Of a stretch of DNA of 47,405 bases, positions 27,616 through 35,531 are shown piece by piece. How positions within the stretch are numbered: the first letter of the stretch is position 1; every line of letters starts with the position of its first letter. A program made the translations under genes and the position numbers. The stretch comes from Terriglobales bacterium (GTDB lineage: Bacteria > Acidobacteriota > Terriglobia > Terriglobales > Acidobacteriaceae). The stretch lies in assembly GCA_035567895.1 (NCBI GenBank), contig DATMPC010000117.1, forward strand, positions 1 through 47,405, written 5' to 3'. The notes under the pieces are model-generated. The model did no database searches. It was not told the DNA's origin and saw only the letters and a list, made by a program, of their open reading frames with translations.

Positions 27616-28044
27616 TTGCTTTCTCTTGCTCGCGGATTCCGCGCAACAGTGCGCTCAGTTTCTGCAGTGGCCGTCTTTTTTGCGTAAAGCCTCGTCAACC
27701 AGCGCGGCCGGTTAGGAGGCTGAGATTCCAAACGCAACATGACCAGGCACTTTTAGCTCAACCTCAGTCCCACCTGCCGGACGGCTCAAAACTTTCAGCC
27801 TTGCTCCGATCTTCTCAGCACGCTCGCGCATTCCCGGAAGTCCCCAATGTCCATCGCGCCCAGATTGAACTACGTGCGACTTCACCCGGCCCTCGATCAC
27901 TCCGAATTTGATCGGGCCACCCGCATCCGCGAGCGGCACTATCCTGAACTCAAACGGACTGGGCTGTCCACGCCGCAGGCCGCAACCTCAGAGCAGAGAG
28001 AGAGCGATAAGCAAAATCGAGATATTGCGCAAGCCGCGACTCAT
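27612..28044 (-). pseudogene. Remnant of a sensor histidine kinase
   Basis: The C-terminal part keeps the ATPase-domain end 'GRDGHWGLPGMRERAEKIG' and 'GGTEVELKVPGHVAF', typical of acidobacterial two-component propeller kinases. The present frame stops at 27712; shifting one base gives a further 33 codons ('RPRWLTRLYAKKTATAETER') ending in TGA that overlaps the regulator's ATG. Upstream in frame is a signal-peptide-like start at 28044 ('MSRGLRNISILLIALSLL') followed at once by TGA (27988-27990). Nearly the whole sensor and kinase core is missing. Whether the start at 28044 belonged to the same gene is inference. Confidence 0.7.
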
Positions 28045-28125
28045 TTGACGTCATTTAGCCAGGTAGCGGCTCGATTGTAACGGGAAACGAAGTGGGAAGT
28101 GCGCTTTCAGCAGACCCAAGTGCCA

Positions 28126-28305
28126 CTAGCGCTGCAGATGGAAGGTTAGGTAAATCGCGCTCAAAAACAGAATCAGCCAGCAGAGGGCAACCGATACTAG
28201 CAAACCGGCTACGCCCTGACGTGATTCAGGATCCAGATAGCGGATAGCAGACCAAACCTCTCCATCGGAAAAGGTCTCCTCATCAAGTGTTCGTCTTGCC
28301 TTCAC
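28126..28305 (-). CDS. Small single-helix membrane protein with GTG start
   Basis: A 59-residue protein: an acidic N-terminal half ('TLDEETFSDGEVWSAIRYLD') and one strongly hydrophobic C-terminal helix ('GLLVSVALCWLILFLSAIYL'). The only start in frame is GTG at 28305, with GAGG seven to eight bases upstream; a stop lies just before. Family unknown to me, but the amphitopic layout and ribosome-binding site support it. It is downstream of nothing obvious; the RND genes end 75 bases to the right on the same strand. Confidence 0.65.
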   Translation of the reverse strand: MKARRTLDEETFSDGEVWSAIRYLDPESRQGVAGLLVSVALCWLILFLSAIYLTFHLQR

Positions 28306-28329
28306 TCTATGTCCTCAAGGTTGGTTGCA

Positions 28330-28361
28330 GTGGAGACGCCCGCCACGACGGGCGTCTCTAC
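28330..28361. repeat. GTAGAGACG-type hairpin repeat, second copy
   Basis: GGAGACGCCCG and CGGGCGTCTC form a stem around a short loop, ending CTAC. Same family as 24556-24590. It lies just past the end of the RND permease gene and may act as its transcription end. Confidence 0.65.
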
Positions 28362-28379
28362 CATGCATCGTGTCCCACG

Positions 28380-31300
28380 CTATACCGCAGCTTCCGCCAA
28401 TTCGGGAATCTCCCCGCTTCGTTCTCCCTCTTCGACCGAGCGTGCAACGTGTTTGCGCGCCACCAGCATGTAAATGGATGGCACTACAAACAGCGTGAAC
28501 ACCGTTCCGATGATCATGCCACTGACCAACATGATTCCGATGCTGTTACGAGCGCCGGCTCCCGGTCCCTTTGCCAGCACCAACGGAAAGTGGCCTACCA
28601 CAGTGGCTGCGGTGGTCATGAGGATTGGGCGCAAGCGCGTCTCGGCTGCTTCAATGACCGCGGCCAGCTTGTCTCTACCTTGCTCCTGGAGATGATTGGC
28701 GAACTCCACGATCAGGATGCCGTTCTTGGAGACAAGACCAACCAAAGTAATCAGTCCGACCTCGCTATAGATGTTAAGTGTAGTGAACCCGAGGAACGAG
28801 AACATCAGCGCGCCCGATATGGCAAGAGGCACTGAACCCGCGAGGACGATGAACGGATCGCGGAAGCTCTCGAACTGCGCTGCCAGGACGAGGTAAATCA
28901 GAACCGCAGAGAGCAGGAACGTGCCAAGGAATTTGCTGCCTTCAACACGAAGTTGCCTCGATTCACCTGCGTAATCGACGGTGAATCCCTGCGGCAGGAT
29001 CTTTTTCGCTTCGTCTTCGAGGAACCGCAACGCCTGATCGAGCGGAACCGGCGGAGGGATCACTCCCTGAATGCGCACGGCATTGAGCTGCTGGAACTTG
29101 TTTAGCTGCCGAGGCTCAGTCGTGGTTTTCAGTTTCGCGAACGTTGACAAGGGAACCAGCTGATCGTTCGAGCCCTTAACGTAAATCTGTGTCAGTTGTT
29201 CAGGCGTCAGCCGTTCCACGCGTTTCACTTGAGGAATGACCTTGTAACTCTGCCCCTGAATGCTGAACCGATTCACGTAATTTCCACCAAGCAGCGTGGA
29301 GAGGTCCTTGCCTGCCTGGCTGAGATCAACGCCTTGAGAGCGGAGTTTGTCGCGATCAAAAACAACTTCGGCCTGCGGTTGGTCAAACTTCAGATCTGAG
29401 TCGGCGTAAATGAACATGCCGCTCATAAACGCGCGCTTCACCAGCTCATTGGCGAACTGCGCAAGCTGCTGCGGCTCTGCCGAAGAGGCAATTACGAAGT
29501 CCACCGGAAAGTTTCCGCCGCCGGGCAGCGGAGGTGGCGTCAACGGAATTACGCGAACACCCGCGATTTTCGATAGTGGTCCGGTCGATTGGATCAGAAG
29601 CTGCTGAGCGGTCTTGTTGCGCTCGCTCCATGGCTTCGTCACCATACCGCCAAAACCGCCTGTGGGATCGGTGATCTGGAAGATGCTCTCGGCTTCAGGA
29701 AATGCGTGATAGACGTCGTAGACCTGCGATGCGAACAGCTTCGTCTGATCCAGGGTTGAGTTCGGCGAAGCCTGCAACACTCCGAAGACGACACCCTGAT
29801 CTTCTGCCGGCGCCAGTTCACGCTGAGAGAAGATGTAGAACGGCACGACCAGGAGCGCGACGATGATCCAGACTCCGAAAACCACCGGCCGATATCGCAA
29901 CGTGCCGGTCAGCACCCGCTCATAGAGACTGCGCACGGTCTCAAAGCGGCGATTGATCCAGCCTGCAAAGCCACGTTCGGTATCTCCAGCACGGAGCAAC
30001 TTCGAGCCCATCATCGGCGACAGCGTTAGCGCAACGATTCCCGAAATGATAACTGCACCTGCCAGCGTAAACGCGAACTCACGGAAGAGAGCCCCGGTCA
30101 ATCCGCCCTGAATACCAACAGGCGCATAGACCGCCGCCAGCGTAATCGTCATCGCAATGATCGGACCCACTAACTCGCGGGCTGCATCGATCGCTGCCTG
30201 GAAAGGAGTCTTGCCTTCGTGAAGGTGGCGCTCGACGTTCTCTACCATCACGATCGCGTCGTCCACGACCAGACCCACCGAGAGCACGATCGCTAGCAAC
30301 GTCAGCAGGTTGATAGTGAAACCCGCCACCAGCATCAGGAAAACAGCACCGACCAGTGACACTGGAATCGCGATCACCGGAATCAGCACTGACCGGAACG
30401 AGCCCAGGAATAAGAAGATCACCACGACAACGATGAGGAGCGTTTCCGTAAGAGTGCTCAGCACCTCTTTGATAGCGTCCTGAATGTAGGCCGTCGAGTC
30501 GTAGGGAATGCCGACCTTCATTCCGGCAGGCAGCTGTGCACGGATTCCCGGAATGGCATCGCGCACGTTCTTGATTACTTCGAGAGAGTTCGCCGTGGGC
30601 AGTACCCAGATACCCATGAACGTGGCTGACTCTCCATTGAAGCGAACGTCCTCGTCATAAGTCTCGGCGCCGAGTACGACGTCGGCGATCTCGCCCAGGC
30701 GAACGATCGTTCCCTTATCCTGCTTCACGACAAGTTGACGAAACTCCTCGGCAGTGCGCAGGTCGGTGTTCGCCACCAGGTTCACAGAGACCATCGAGCC
30801 CTTCGTGCGTCCGAGGGCCGAGAGATAGTTGTTGTTGGCTAGCGCGTCATGCACCGCCGACGGCGTAATCCCAAGCGCCGCCATCTTCTCCGGCTTGAGC
30901 CAAATGCGCATGGCGAAGGTGCGCTTGCCGAGAATGTCGGCGCGTTGAACGCCGCTAACGGCGCTCAGTTTAGGCTGTACAACACGAGTCAGGTAATCGG
31001 TAATCTGGTTCTGATCCAGATCCGACGAGGAGAACCCCAGGTACATCGACGCAAACTGCGTGTCCGCGGTTTGCAATTCAATGATTGGAGCCTCGGCTTC
31101 CGGCGGCAAATCGTTGCGAACCTGCGCTACCTTTGCCTGAATCTGCGTGAGCGCGGCATTGGTGTCATAGTTGAGCTTCAGGTGCACGGTGATCGTGCTT
31201 ATGCCCTGCGCGCTCGACGATTCCATGTAGTCGATGCCATCAGCGCTGGCGATCACCCGCTCGAGCGGCGTCGTGATGAATCCTCGCACCAGGTCCGCAT

Positions 31301-31463
31301 TCGCGCCGACGTACACTGTCGAAACCTGCACTACCGCGATGTCACTCCGCGGATACTGCCGCACGCTCAATGAACGAATCGCCTGCAGACCGGCGATCAG
31401 GATCACCAAATTGACACAGATCGCGAGTACCGGTCGCTTGATGAAGAGATCCGTGATTTTCAT
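28380..31463 (-). CDS. RND efflux pump inner-membrane permease (HAE1/AcrB-like)
   Basis: A 1027-residue, 12-helix proton-driven drug/metabolite exporter. Helix 1 'RPVLAICVNLVILIAGLQAI' starts at about residue 10; helix 4 has the proton-relay Asp pair in 'VGLVVDDAIVMVENVERH'; helix 10 keeps the essential Lys in 'GLVSKNGILIVEFANHL'. Two large periplasmic porter/docking loops lie between helices 1-2 and 7-8. The sequence fits MexF/MdtB-type drug pumps rather than metal (HME) pumps. Its ATG directly follows the adaptor's stop. No outer-membrane TolC-like gene is adjacent. Confidence 0.95.
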   Translation of the reverse strand: MKITDLFIKRPVLAICVNLVILIAGLQAIRSLSVRQYPRSDIAVVQVSTVYVGANADLVRGFITTPLERVIASADGIDYMESSSAQGISTITVHLKLNYDTNAALTQIQAKVAQVRNDLPPEAEAPIIELQTADTQFASMYLGFSSSDLDQNQITDYLTRVVQPKLSAVSGVQRADILGKRTFAMRIWLKPEKMAALGITPSAVHDALANNNYLSALGRTKGSMVSVNLVANTDLRTAEEFRQLVVKQDKGTIVRLGEIADVVLGAETYDEDVRFNGESATFMGIWVLPTANSLEVIKNVRDAIPGIRAQLPAGMKVGIPYDSTAYIQDAIKEVLSTLTETLLIVVVVIFLFLGSFRSVLIPVIAIPVSLVGAVFLMLVAGFTINLLTLLAIVLSVGLVVDDAIVMVENVERHLHEGKTPFQAAIDAARELVGPIIAMTITLAAVYAPVGIQGGLTGALFREFAFTLAGAVIISGIVALTLSPMMGSKLLRAGDTERGFAGWINRRFETVRSLYERVLTGTLRYRPVVFGVWIIVALLVVPFYIFSQRELAPAEDQGVVFGVLQASPNSTLDQTKLFASQVYDVYHAFPEAESIFQITDPTGGFGGMVTKPWSERNKTAQQLLIQSTGPLSKIAGVRVIPLTPPPLPGGGNFPVDFVIASSAEPQQLAQFANELVKRAFMSGMFIYADSDLKFDQPQAEVVFDRDKLRSQGVDLSQAGKDLSTLLGGNYVNRFSIQGQSYKVIPQVKRVERLTPEQLTQIYVKGSNDQLVPLSTFAKLKTTTEPRQLNKFQQLNAVRIQGVIPPPVPLDQALRFLEDEAKKILPQGFTVDYAGESRQLRVEGSKFLGTFLLSAVLIYLVLAAQFESFRDPFIVLAGSVPLAISGALMFSFLGFTTLNIYSEVGLITLVGLVSKNGILIVEFANHLQEQGRDKLAAVIEAAETRLRPILMTTAATVVGHFPLVLAKGPGAGARNSIGIMLVSGMIIGTVFTLFVVPSIYMLVARKHVARSVEEGERSGEIPELAEAAV

Positions 31464-32588
31464 TTAGTTGTCCTCAGGCTTAGGAGCCGGATTATTCCCG
31501 GGTTGGATCTTGTTGTTCACCGCCACCGCCGCGCCATTGCGCAGCTTGAAGACGCCGGACGTGACCACCTCGTCTCCCGGCTTAAGTCCCGAGATGACGC
31601 CGACCTGATCGCCACGCGAGCCCTCAACTTTCACGAACTGCTGGCGCACCCCACGGTAAGTCTCGCCGGTGGGACTCTTCAGATCGCTGACGACAAACAC
31701 CGAATCGCCAAACGGCGCATAGCTGATGGCGGATGCCGGCAGCGGAAGCACCGTGCGCTGCTCTCCCACTCCCACTTCCACCTGGACAAACATGCCGGGA
31801 TGCAGCTTGCCACCAGGGTTGGCCATCGTTGCCTGCACCTGAACGTTGCGCGTCGCCTGATCCACAACCGAGTCGAGGGCGTTGACGCGGCCACTAAATA
31901 CCGTGCCCGGTAGGCTATCGCTGGTGATGCGCACGTTGCGGCCTGCCTGCATCCGCCCCACAATTTGCTGTGGCACGCTGAAGTTCACGTAAATCGGATC
32001 GAGCGACTGCAGCGAGACGATCGGATTACCGGCGGCCAGGTACTGTCCCAAATTGACCTGACGGATTCCCAGTACTCCCGAAAAGGGCGCGCGAATCGTC
32101 TTACGGTCGATAGTGGCCTTGATCTCGGCAGTATTGGCCTCAGTCTGACGTTGATCCGCGATTGCCTTGTCATAATCCTGGCGCGAGATCACGCCTTCGT
32201 TTACGAGCTGCTGCATGCGGTCATAGTTGATCTTCGCCAGATCCTGCTGCGCCTTCATCGCCGCCAACTGGGCTCGCTCCTGCCGCGTATCGAGCTGCAC
32301 GAGCACTTCGCCTTCCTGAACCCACTTCCCGGAATCGAACTTGATCTGGTCCACCGTGCCCGGCAGATCGGCGCTCACCGTAACTCCGTGGATGGCGTTC
32401 ATCGTCCCAACTATGTTGAGCGTCGACGGCCAGATTTCCTGTTTGGTAACAATTGTCGTGATCGCTTCTGGAGGTGGAGTGAACGCGTGAGACTTTACCG
32501 CCGCCTGAACCTGCCGCATCTTGAAATAGCCGAGGCTTCCGATGACTGCTGCAGCCACGACCAACATGAGAAACATCCGCTTCGCCAT
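31464..32588 (-). CDS. RND efflux periplasmic adaptor (membrane fusion protein)
   Basis: A 374-residue AcrA/MexE-like adaptor. N-terminal signal/anchor helix (about residues 5-22), then the barrel-sandwich (lipoyl) halves 'VTVSADLPGTVDQIKFDSGK' and 'TIRAPFSGVLGIRQVNLG' around a short helical hairpin, a beta-barrel and the membrane-proximal domain ('GVISGLKPGDEVVTSG'). It links the permease to an outer-membrane channel. The ATG at 32588 has AGGGGA upstream; the open frame from 32705 is unlikely to be translated. Confidence 0.93.
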   Translation of the reverse strand: MAKRMFLMLVVAAAVIGSLGYFKMRQVQAAVKSHAFTPPPEAITTIVTKQEIWPSTLNIVGTMNAIHGVTVSADLPGTVDQIKFDSGKWVQEGEVLVQLDTRQERAQLAAMKAQQDLAKINYDRMQQLVNEGVISRQDYDKAIADQRQTEANTAEIKATIDRKTIRAPFSGVLGIRQVNLGQYLAAGNPIVSLQSLDPIYVNFSVPQQIVGRMQAGRNVRITSDSLPGTVFSGRVNALDSVVDQATRNVQVQATMANPGGKLHPGMFVQVEVGVGEQRTVLPLPASAISYAPFGDSVFVVSDLKSPTGETYRGVRQQFVKVEGSRGDQVGVISGLKPGDEVVTSGVFKLRNGAAVAVNNKIQPGNNPAPKPEDN

Positions 32589-33255
32589 TAGGTTCCCCTC
32601 GTGCGGGACGATTCTTACCCCTGAGGCAGCGGCTCGTCCCAACCCGCTTCCCCGGTAGCCCTCTTTAATAAGGAGCGCAATCTTTTTGGTGTGTTCAGCT
32701 AGCAACTGCCCCGACGCTGGCCGCCGAGTTCAATACCGATAGCCGAACGTTTACTACTCACTTGTGGCCCTATGCTGCCGAGATAGAAGATGGGATATCT
32801 CGGATGCGGGAAAAGATGCGAAAAGTTATTTCGCCCCGTAGTCCTCTCGTCCAGGCAGACGAAGAGGTGCTCAGGCACACAGAAAGACAGTATATCTGCG
32901 CGTTTCGTAATTGCTAGAGTTCGGAACATCATGTTTGCCCTTTTTACAAAGTTTTTACGTGTATTTTTCTCTTCTGTCTCCACGACGAATGGAACGCAGC
33001 GAAATCGACCGAGGTTCCAAAAGAATTCGAAATAGCTCTGATTCACGATCTCGATAAAACCCGGGCGACCTCGCCGAGCGTAGGAAAAGGTCCAAGAGAG
33101 CGAGCCAGAGCGTCCGTCCCGGTATTATCCAACTAAGAATCAAGGCTAGAGATCCTTAGAACCCCGGTGGAAGGATCTTTAGTCGTCAGCGGAACAATCA
33201 ATGCGGGTGTACCATATCGCCCGCAGGTTTTTTCTTTCCAAAACGGGAGAAATCC
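32589..33255. other. Intergenic region between divergent efflux operon and DUF2235 gene
   Basis: About 670 bases without a supported gene. Two long open frames (32699-33046 minus and others) have no family features. AGATCCTT (33150-33157) and AAGGATCT (33171-33178) form a small hairpin. The AT-rich tract around 32930-32970 could hold promoters for either side. No TetR or MarR regulator of the pump is present. Confidence 0.5.
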
Positions 33256-34374
33256 ATGCCCAAAAACATCGTCATCTGCTGCGATGGCACCAGCAATGAG
33301 TTCAGCGCTGAGAATTCCAACGTCGTTAAGCTCTACCAAACGTTGGTTTGCAATCCGACACAGCTGTGTTATTACCATCCCGGAGTGGGCACGATGGGAG
33401 CTCGAAGCGCTCTCACTGCCATCGGCAAGTGGTGGACGAAGATCATCGGTCTCGCTTTCGGCTACGGTATCTCGGACAACATCGCCGACGCCTATCAGTT
33501 CCTAATGCGGAATTTTGAAACCGAAGACAAGGTGTACGTCTTCGGATTCAGTCGCGGCGCCTACACTGCCCGGGCTCTTTGCGGAATGCTACACATCGTC
33601 GGCCTGCTGACGCGGGGCAACGAAGGCTTGATCCCCTATGCCATCCGAATGATCAAAAGCAAGCAAATCGACTTCAAAGTTGCGGCCCACTTCAAAAGCA
33701 CCTTCTCCCGCGAATGCAAGCCGCATTTCATTGGGGTGTGGGACACGGTCAGCTCCCTTGGCTGGATCTATAACGCCGTACGCTTCCCCTTCACGAACCT
33801 CGCCCGCAATAGCGACATCTCCGTCGTGCGGCATGCAGTCTCCATCGATGAGCGCCGCGCATTCTTCCGCCAAAACCTCTTCGGCGCGCCTAAGAATCCG
33901 ACGCAGGACGTGAAGGAGGTCTGGTTCGCTGGAGTCCACTGCGATGTGGGTGGCGGCTACGTGGAAGAGCAGAGCCAACTCTCGAAAATCGCGTTGCGTT
34001 GGATACTCTGCGAAGCGGAGGCCGCTGGGCTTGCCGTAGACCCGAACCGCGAGGCGGACATTCTCGGCGCCAAGCCGCCAAACGTAGCGCCTGATCCCAA
34101 TACCAAATACCAGCACGAGTCTCTAGAGAAATGGTGGTGGATAGCGGAAGTCTGGCCGAAGATCGCGTACCGATTGGGCGCTGACGGCACATGGCGCAAG
34201 ACACTTCGCATCAATCTGGGACGGCGACGCTTTATTGCACCAGGAGTGCTTGTCCATGAATCTGTGGAGGCTCGACTCAGGAATCCCGATCTAGGCTACA
34301 AGCCCAGTAACTTGCCCGAGCAGCGGCAGGTCATCTATGACCGTTGTGTAACGACCACAACAGCCTCTGCGTGA
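33256..34374 (+). CDS. DUF2235 alpha/beta-hydrolase (Tle1-like phospholipase family)
   Basis: A 372-residue protein of the DUF2235 family, the fold of type VI secretion lipase effectors Tle1. It opens with 'KNIVICCDGTSNEF', has the nucleophile elbow 'YVFGFSRGAYTARAL' (Ser99), an acidic residue in 'GVWDTV' (Asp163) and His228 in 'VWFAGVHCDVGGGY'. All likely catalytic positions are intact. GGGAG precedes the ATG. No vgrG, tssB/C or immunity-like gene is visible, so a T6SS role is not supported here; it could be an intracellular lipase or esterase. It opens the accessory island. Confidence 0.87.
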   Translation: MPKNIVICCDGTSNEFSAENSNVVKLYQTLVCNPTQLCYYHPGVGTMGARSALTAIGKWWTKIIGLAFGYGISDNIADAYQFLMRNFETEDKVYVFGFSRGAYTARALCGMLHIVGLLTRGNEGLIPYAIRMIKSKQIDFKVAAHFKSTFSRECKPHFIGVWDTVSSLGWIYNAVRFPFTNLARNSDISVVRHAVSIDERRAFFRQNLFGAPKNPTQDVKEVWFAGVHCDVGGGYVEEQSQLSKIALRWILCEAEAAGLAVDPNREADILGAKPPNVAPDPNTKYQHESLEKWWWIAEVWPKIAYRLGADGTWRKTLRINLGRRRFIAPGVLVHESVEARLRNPDLGYKPSNLPEQRQVIYDRCVTTTTASA

Positions 34375-34375
34375 C

Positions 34376-34585
34376 TTAGCGGTCGTGTATGACAAAAGCT
34401 AGGAAGAAGACGTCCGCCAAAGCCTCTTGTCCCGTAAGAAACATGGCCGCAGCAATAACAAGGATAAATACAGGGGAGAATCGTTGCGAGCGGCTGAACC
34501 TTTTGAATTCTGCCCAAAATCTGAAAATTTTACTTGGGCTGAGGCATTTAACAGGGATTCTCGCTTTTTTCCTCCAAAGCCGCAC
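34376..34585 (-). CDS. Candidate small membrane protein, convergent with the DUF2235 gene
   Basis: A 69-residue frame with a basic N-terminal half and a hydrophobic C-terminal half ('FSPVFILVIAAAMFLTGQEA', then 'FFLAFVIHDR'). The start would be GTG at 34585 with AGGAGA directly upstream. The hydrophobic stretch may be genuine, but the frame overlaps other open frames and no family is recognised. Confidence 0.3.
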   Translation of the reverse strand: MRLWRKKARIPVKCLSPSKIFRFWAEFKRFSRSQRFSPVFILVIAAAMFLTGQEALADVFFLAFVIHDR

Positions 34586-35002
34586 ATTCTCCTGCCCTTA
34601 GCGCTTTTTTGGCCGGATTGCGGCAACAATATCAGGGATTCCACAGGGATTTTTCTGTTCTGAAATGGAACTACCTTTCTTCGAGATGCGCGATTGTCTT
34701 CTGAAAATAATTCGAAATATGCATTCCGAAATTCGCTAGTGCTCATTTTTCCGACGCTTCTCAGGCGGCTTACTCCCTGCAAATCCTGTAGTTAGCGCGA
34801 ACGCAGCTTTGCGCTCTCGCGCCATTTGTCTGCGAACGACGGATTTCTTACCGTCGTTCTGCAACTCCGCAAGTTGTTGATCCCATTTTGAAACCAAATG
34901 TTATGCGAGCGACGGACGAAGTTTGACTCTGCTTTCGAAATCGTGGTACCAAGAAAATAAGGTAGTGAAGATTTGGCGAAGGCGACAGGAGCGAACACAA
35001 CC
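34586..35002. other. Intergenic region with hairpins upstream of the phage-like genes
   Basis: No gene is supported. GAACGACGG (34834-34842) and CCGTCGTTC (34851-34859) form a perfect nine-pair hairpin, followed by CAACT/AAGTTG. The part up to 34780 is AT-rich relative to the core genes. Confidence 0.45.
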
Positions 35003-35386
35003 ATGCGAAAGTACAAGGTCGGATACTGCCGGCCACCCAAGCATACGCAGTTCAAAAAGGGACAATCAGGCAATCCCGGCGGACGGCCAAAGGGCACTCT
35101 CAACGTAGCCACCGTTCTCGAAAACACGCTGAGACAAACGGTGGAGGTGACTGACGAGAAAACGAACGAGAAGAGAACGATCACCAAGCTGGAAGCAGCG
35201 ATCCAGCGCCTTGTCGACAACGCTGTTGAGGGCGACAACTACGCCTTCCGCGTGCTGTCGGTTCTAACCCAAGTTCTCTACGAACCGGAAAAAGCTCCAA
35301 CCAGCGCGGAACTCGAAGCGGCAGATCAAAAGGCTCTCGACATTCTGGTTCGGAGCTTTAATGCCGCGCAGTCTACGCAGAACTGA
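35003..35386 (+). CDS. DUF5681 protein, probable terminase-associated
   Basis: A 127-residue protein with the DUF5681 signature 'FKKGQSGNPGGRPKGT' (about residues 15-30) and a helical remainder. Such proteins are often found just before large terminase genes in prophages and may be small-subunit-like DNA recognition factors; this is inference. The ATG at 35003 has AGGAG 11 bases upstream; a TTG at 34973 would add ten residues. The terminase gene follows after 145 bases. Confidence 0.75.
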   Translation: MRKYKVGYCRPPKHTQFKKGQSGNPGGRPKGTLNVATVLENTLRQTVEVTDEKTNEKRTITKLEAAIQRLVDNAVEGDNYAFRVLSVLTQVLYEPEKAPTSAELEAADQKALDILVRSFNAAQSTQN

Positions 35387-35417
35387 TTTTTCACCACGGA
35401 GGAAAAAACCGGAATGA

Positions 35418-35486
35418 AACCACGAAGGACACGAAGGAAGGATTTAAATCGCAATTCCTTCGTGAACCTTCGTGTCCTTTGTGGTT
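35418..35486. repeat. CACGAAGG-type palindrome
   Basis: AACCACGAAGGACACGAAGG (35418-35437) pairs, with one mismatch, with CCTTCGTGTCCTTTGTGGTT (35467-35486). It lies between the DUF5681 and terminase genes, splitting what would normally be an operon. Same style as 2967-3071 and 23343-23510. Confidence 0.8.
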
Positions 35487-35531
35487 AACTCTTGCCTCTC
35501 TGCGCGACTCGTCGTCCCGTTTGGGGAAACA

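Noticed and set aside
32699-33046. 115-codon minus-strand frame upstream of the efflux operon as a pump regulator
   Set aside because: No HTH or other domain and no ribosome-binding site; composition looks random.
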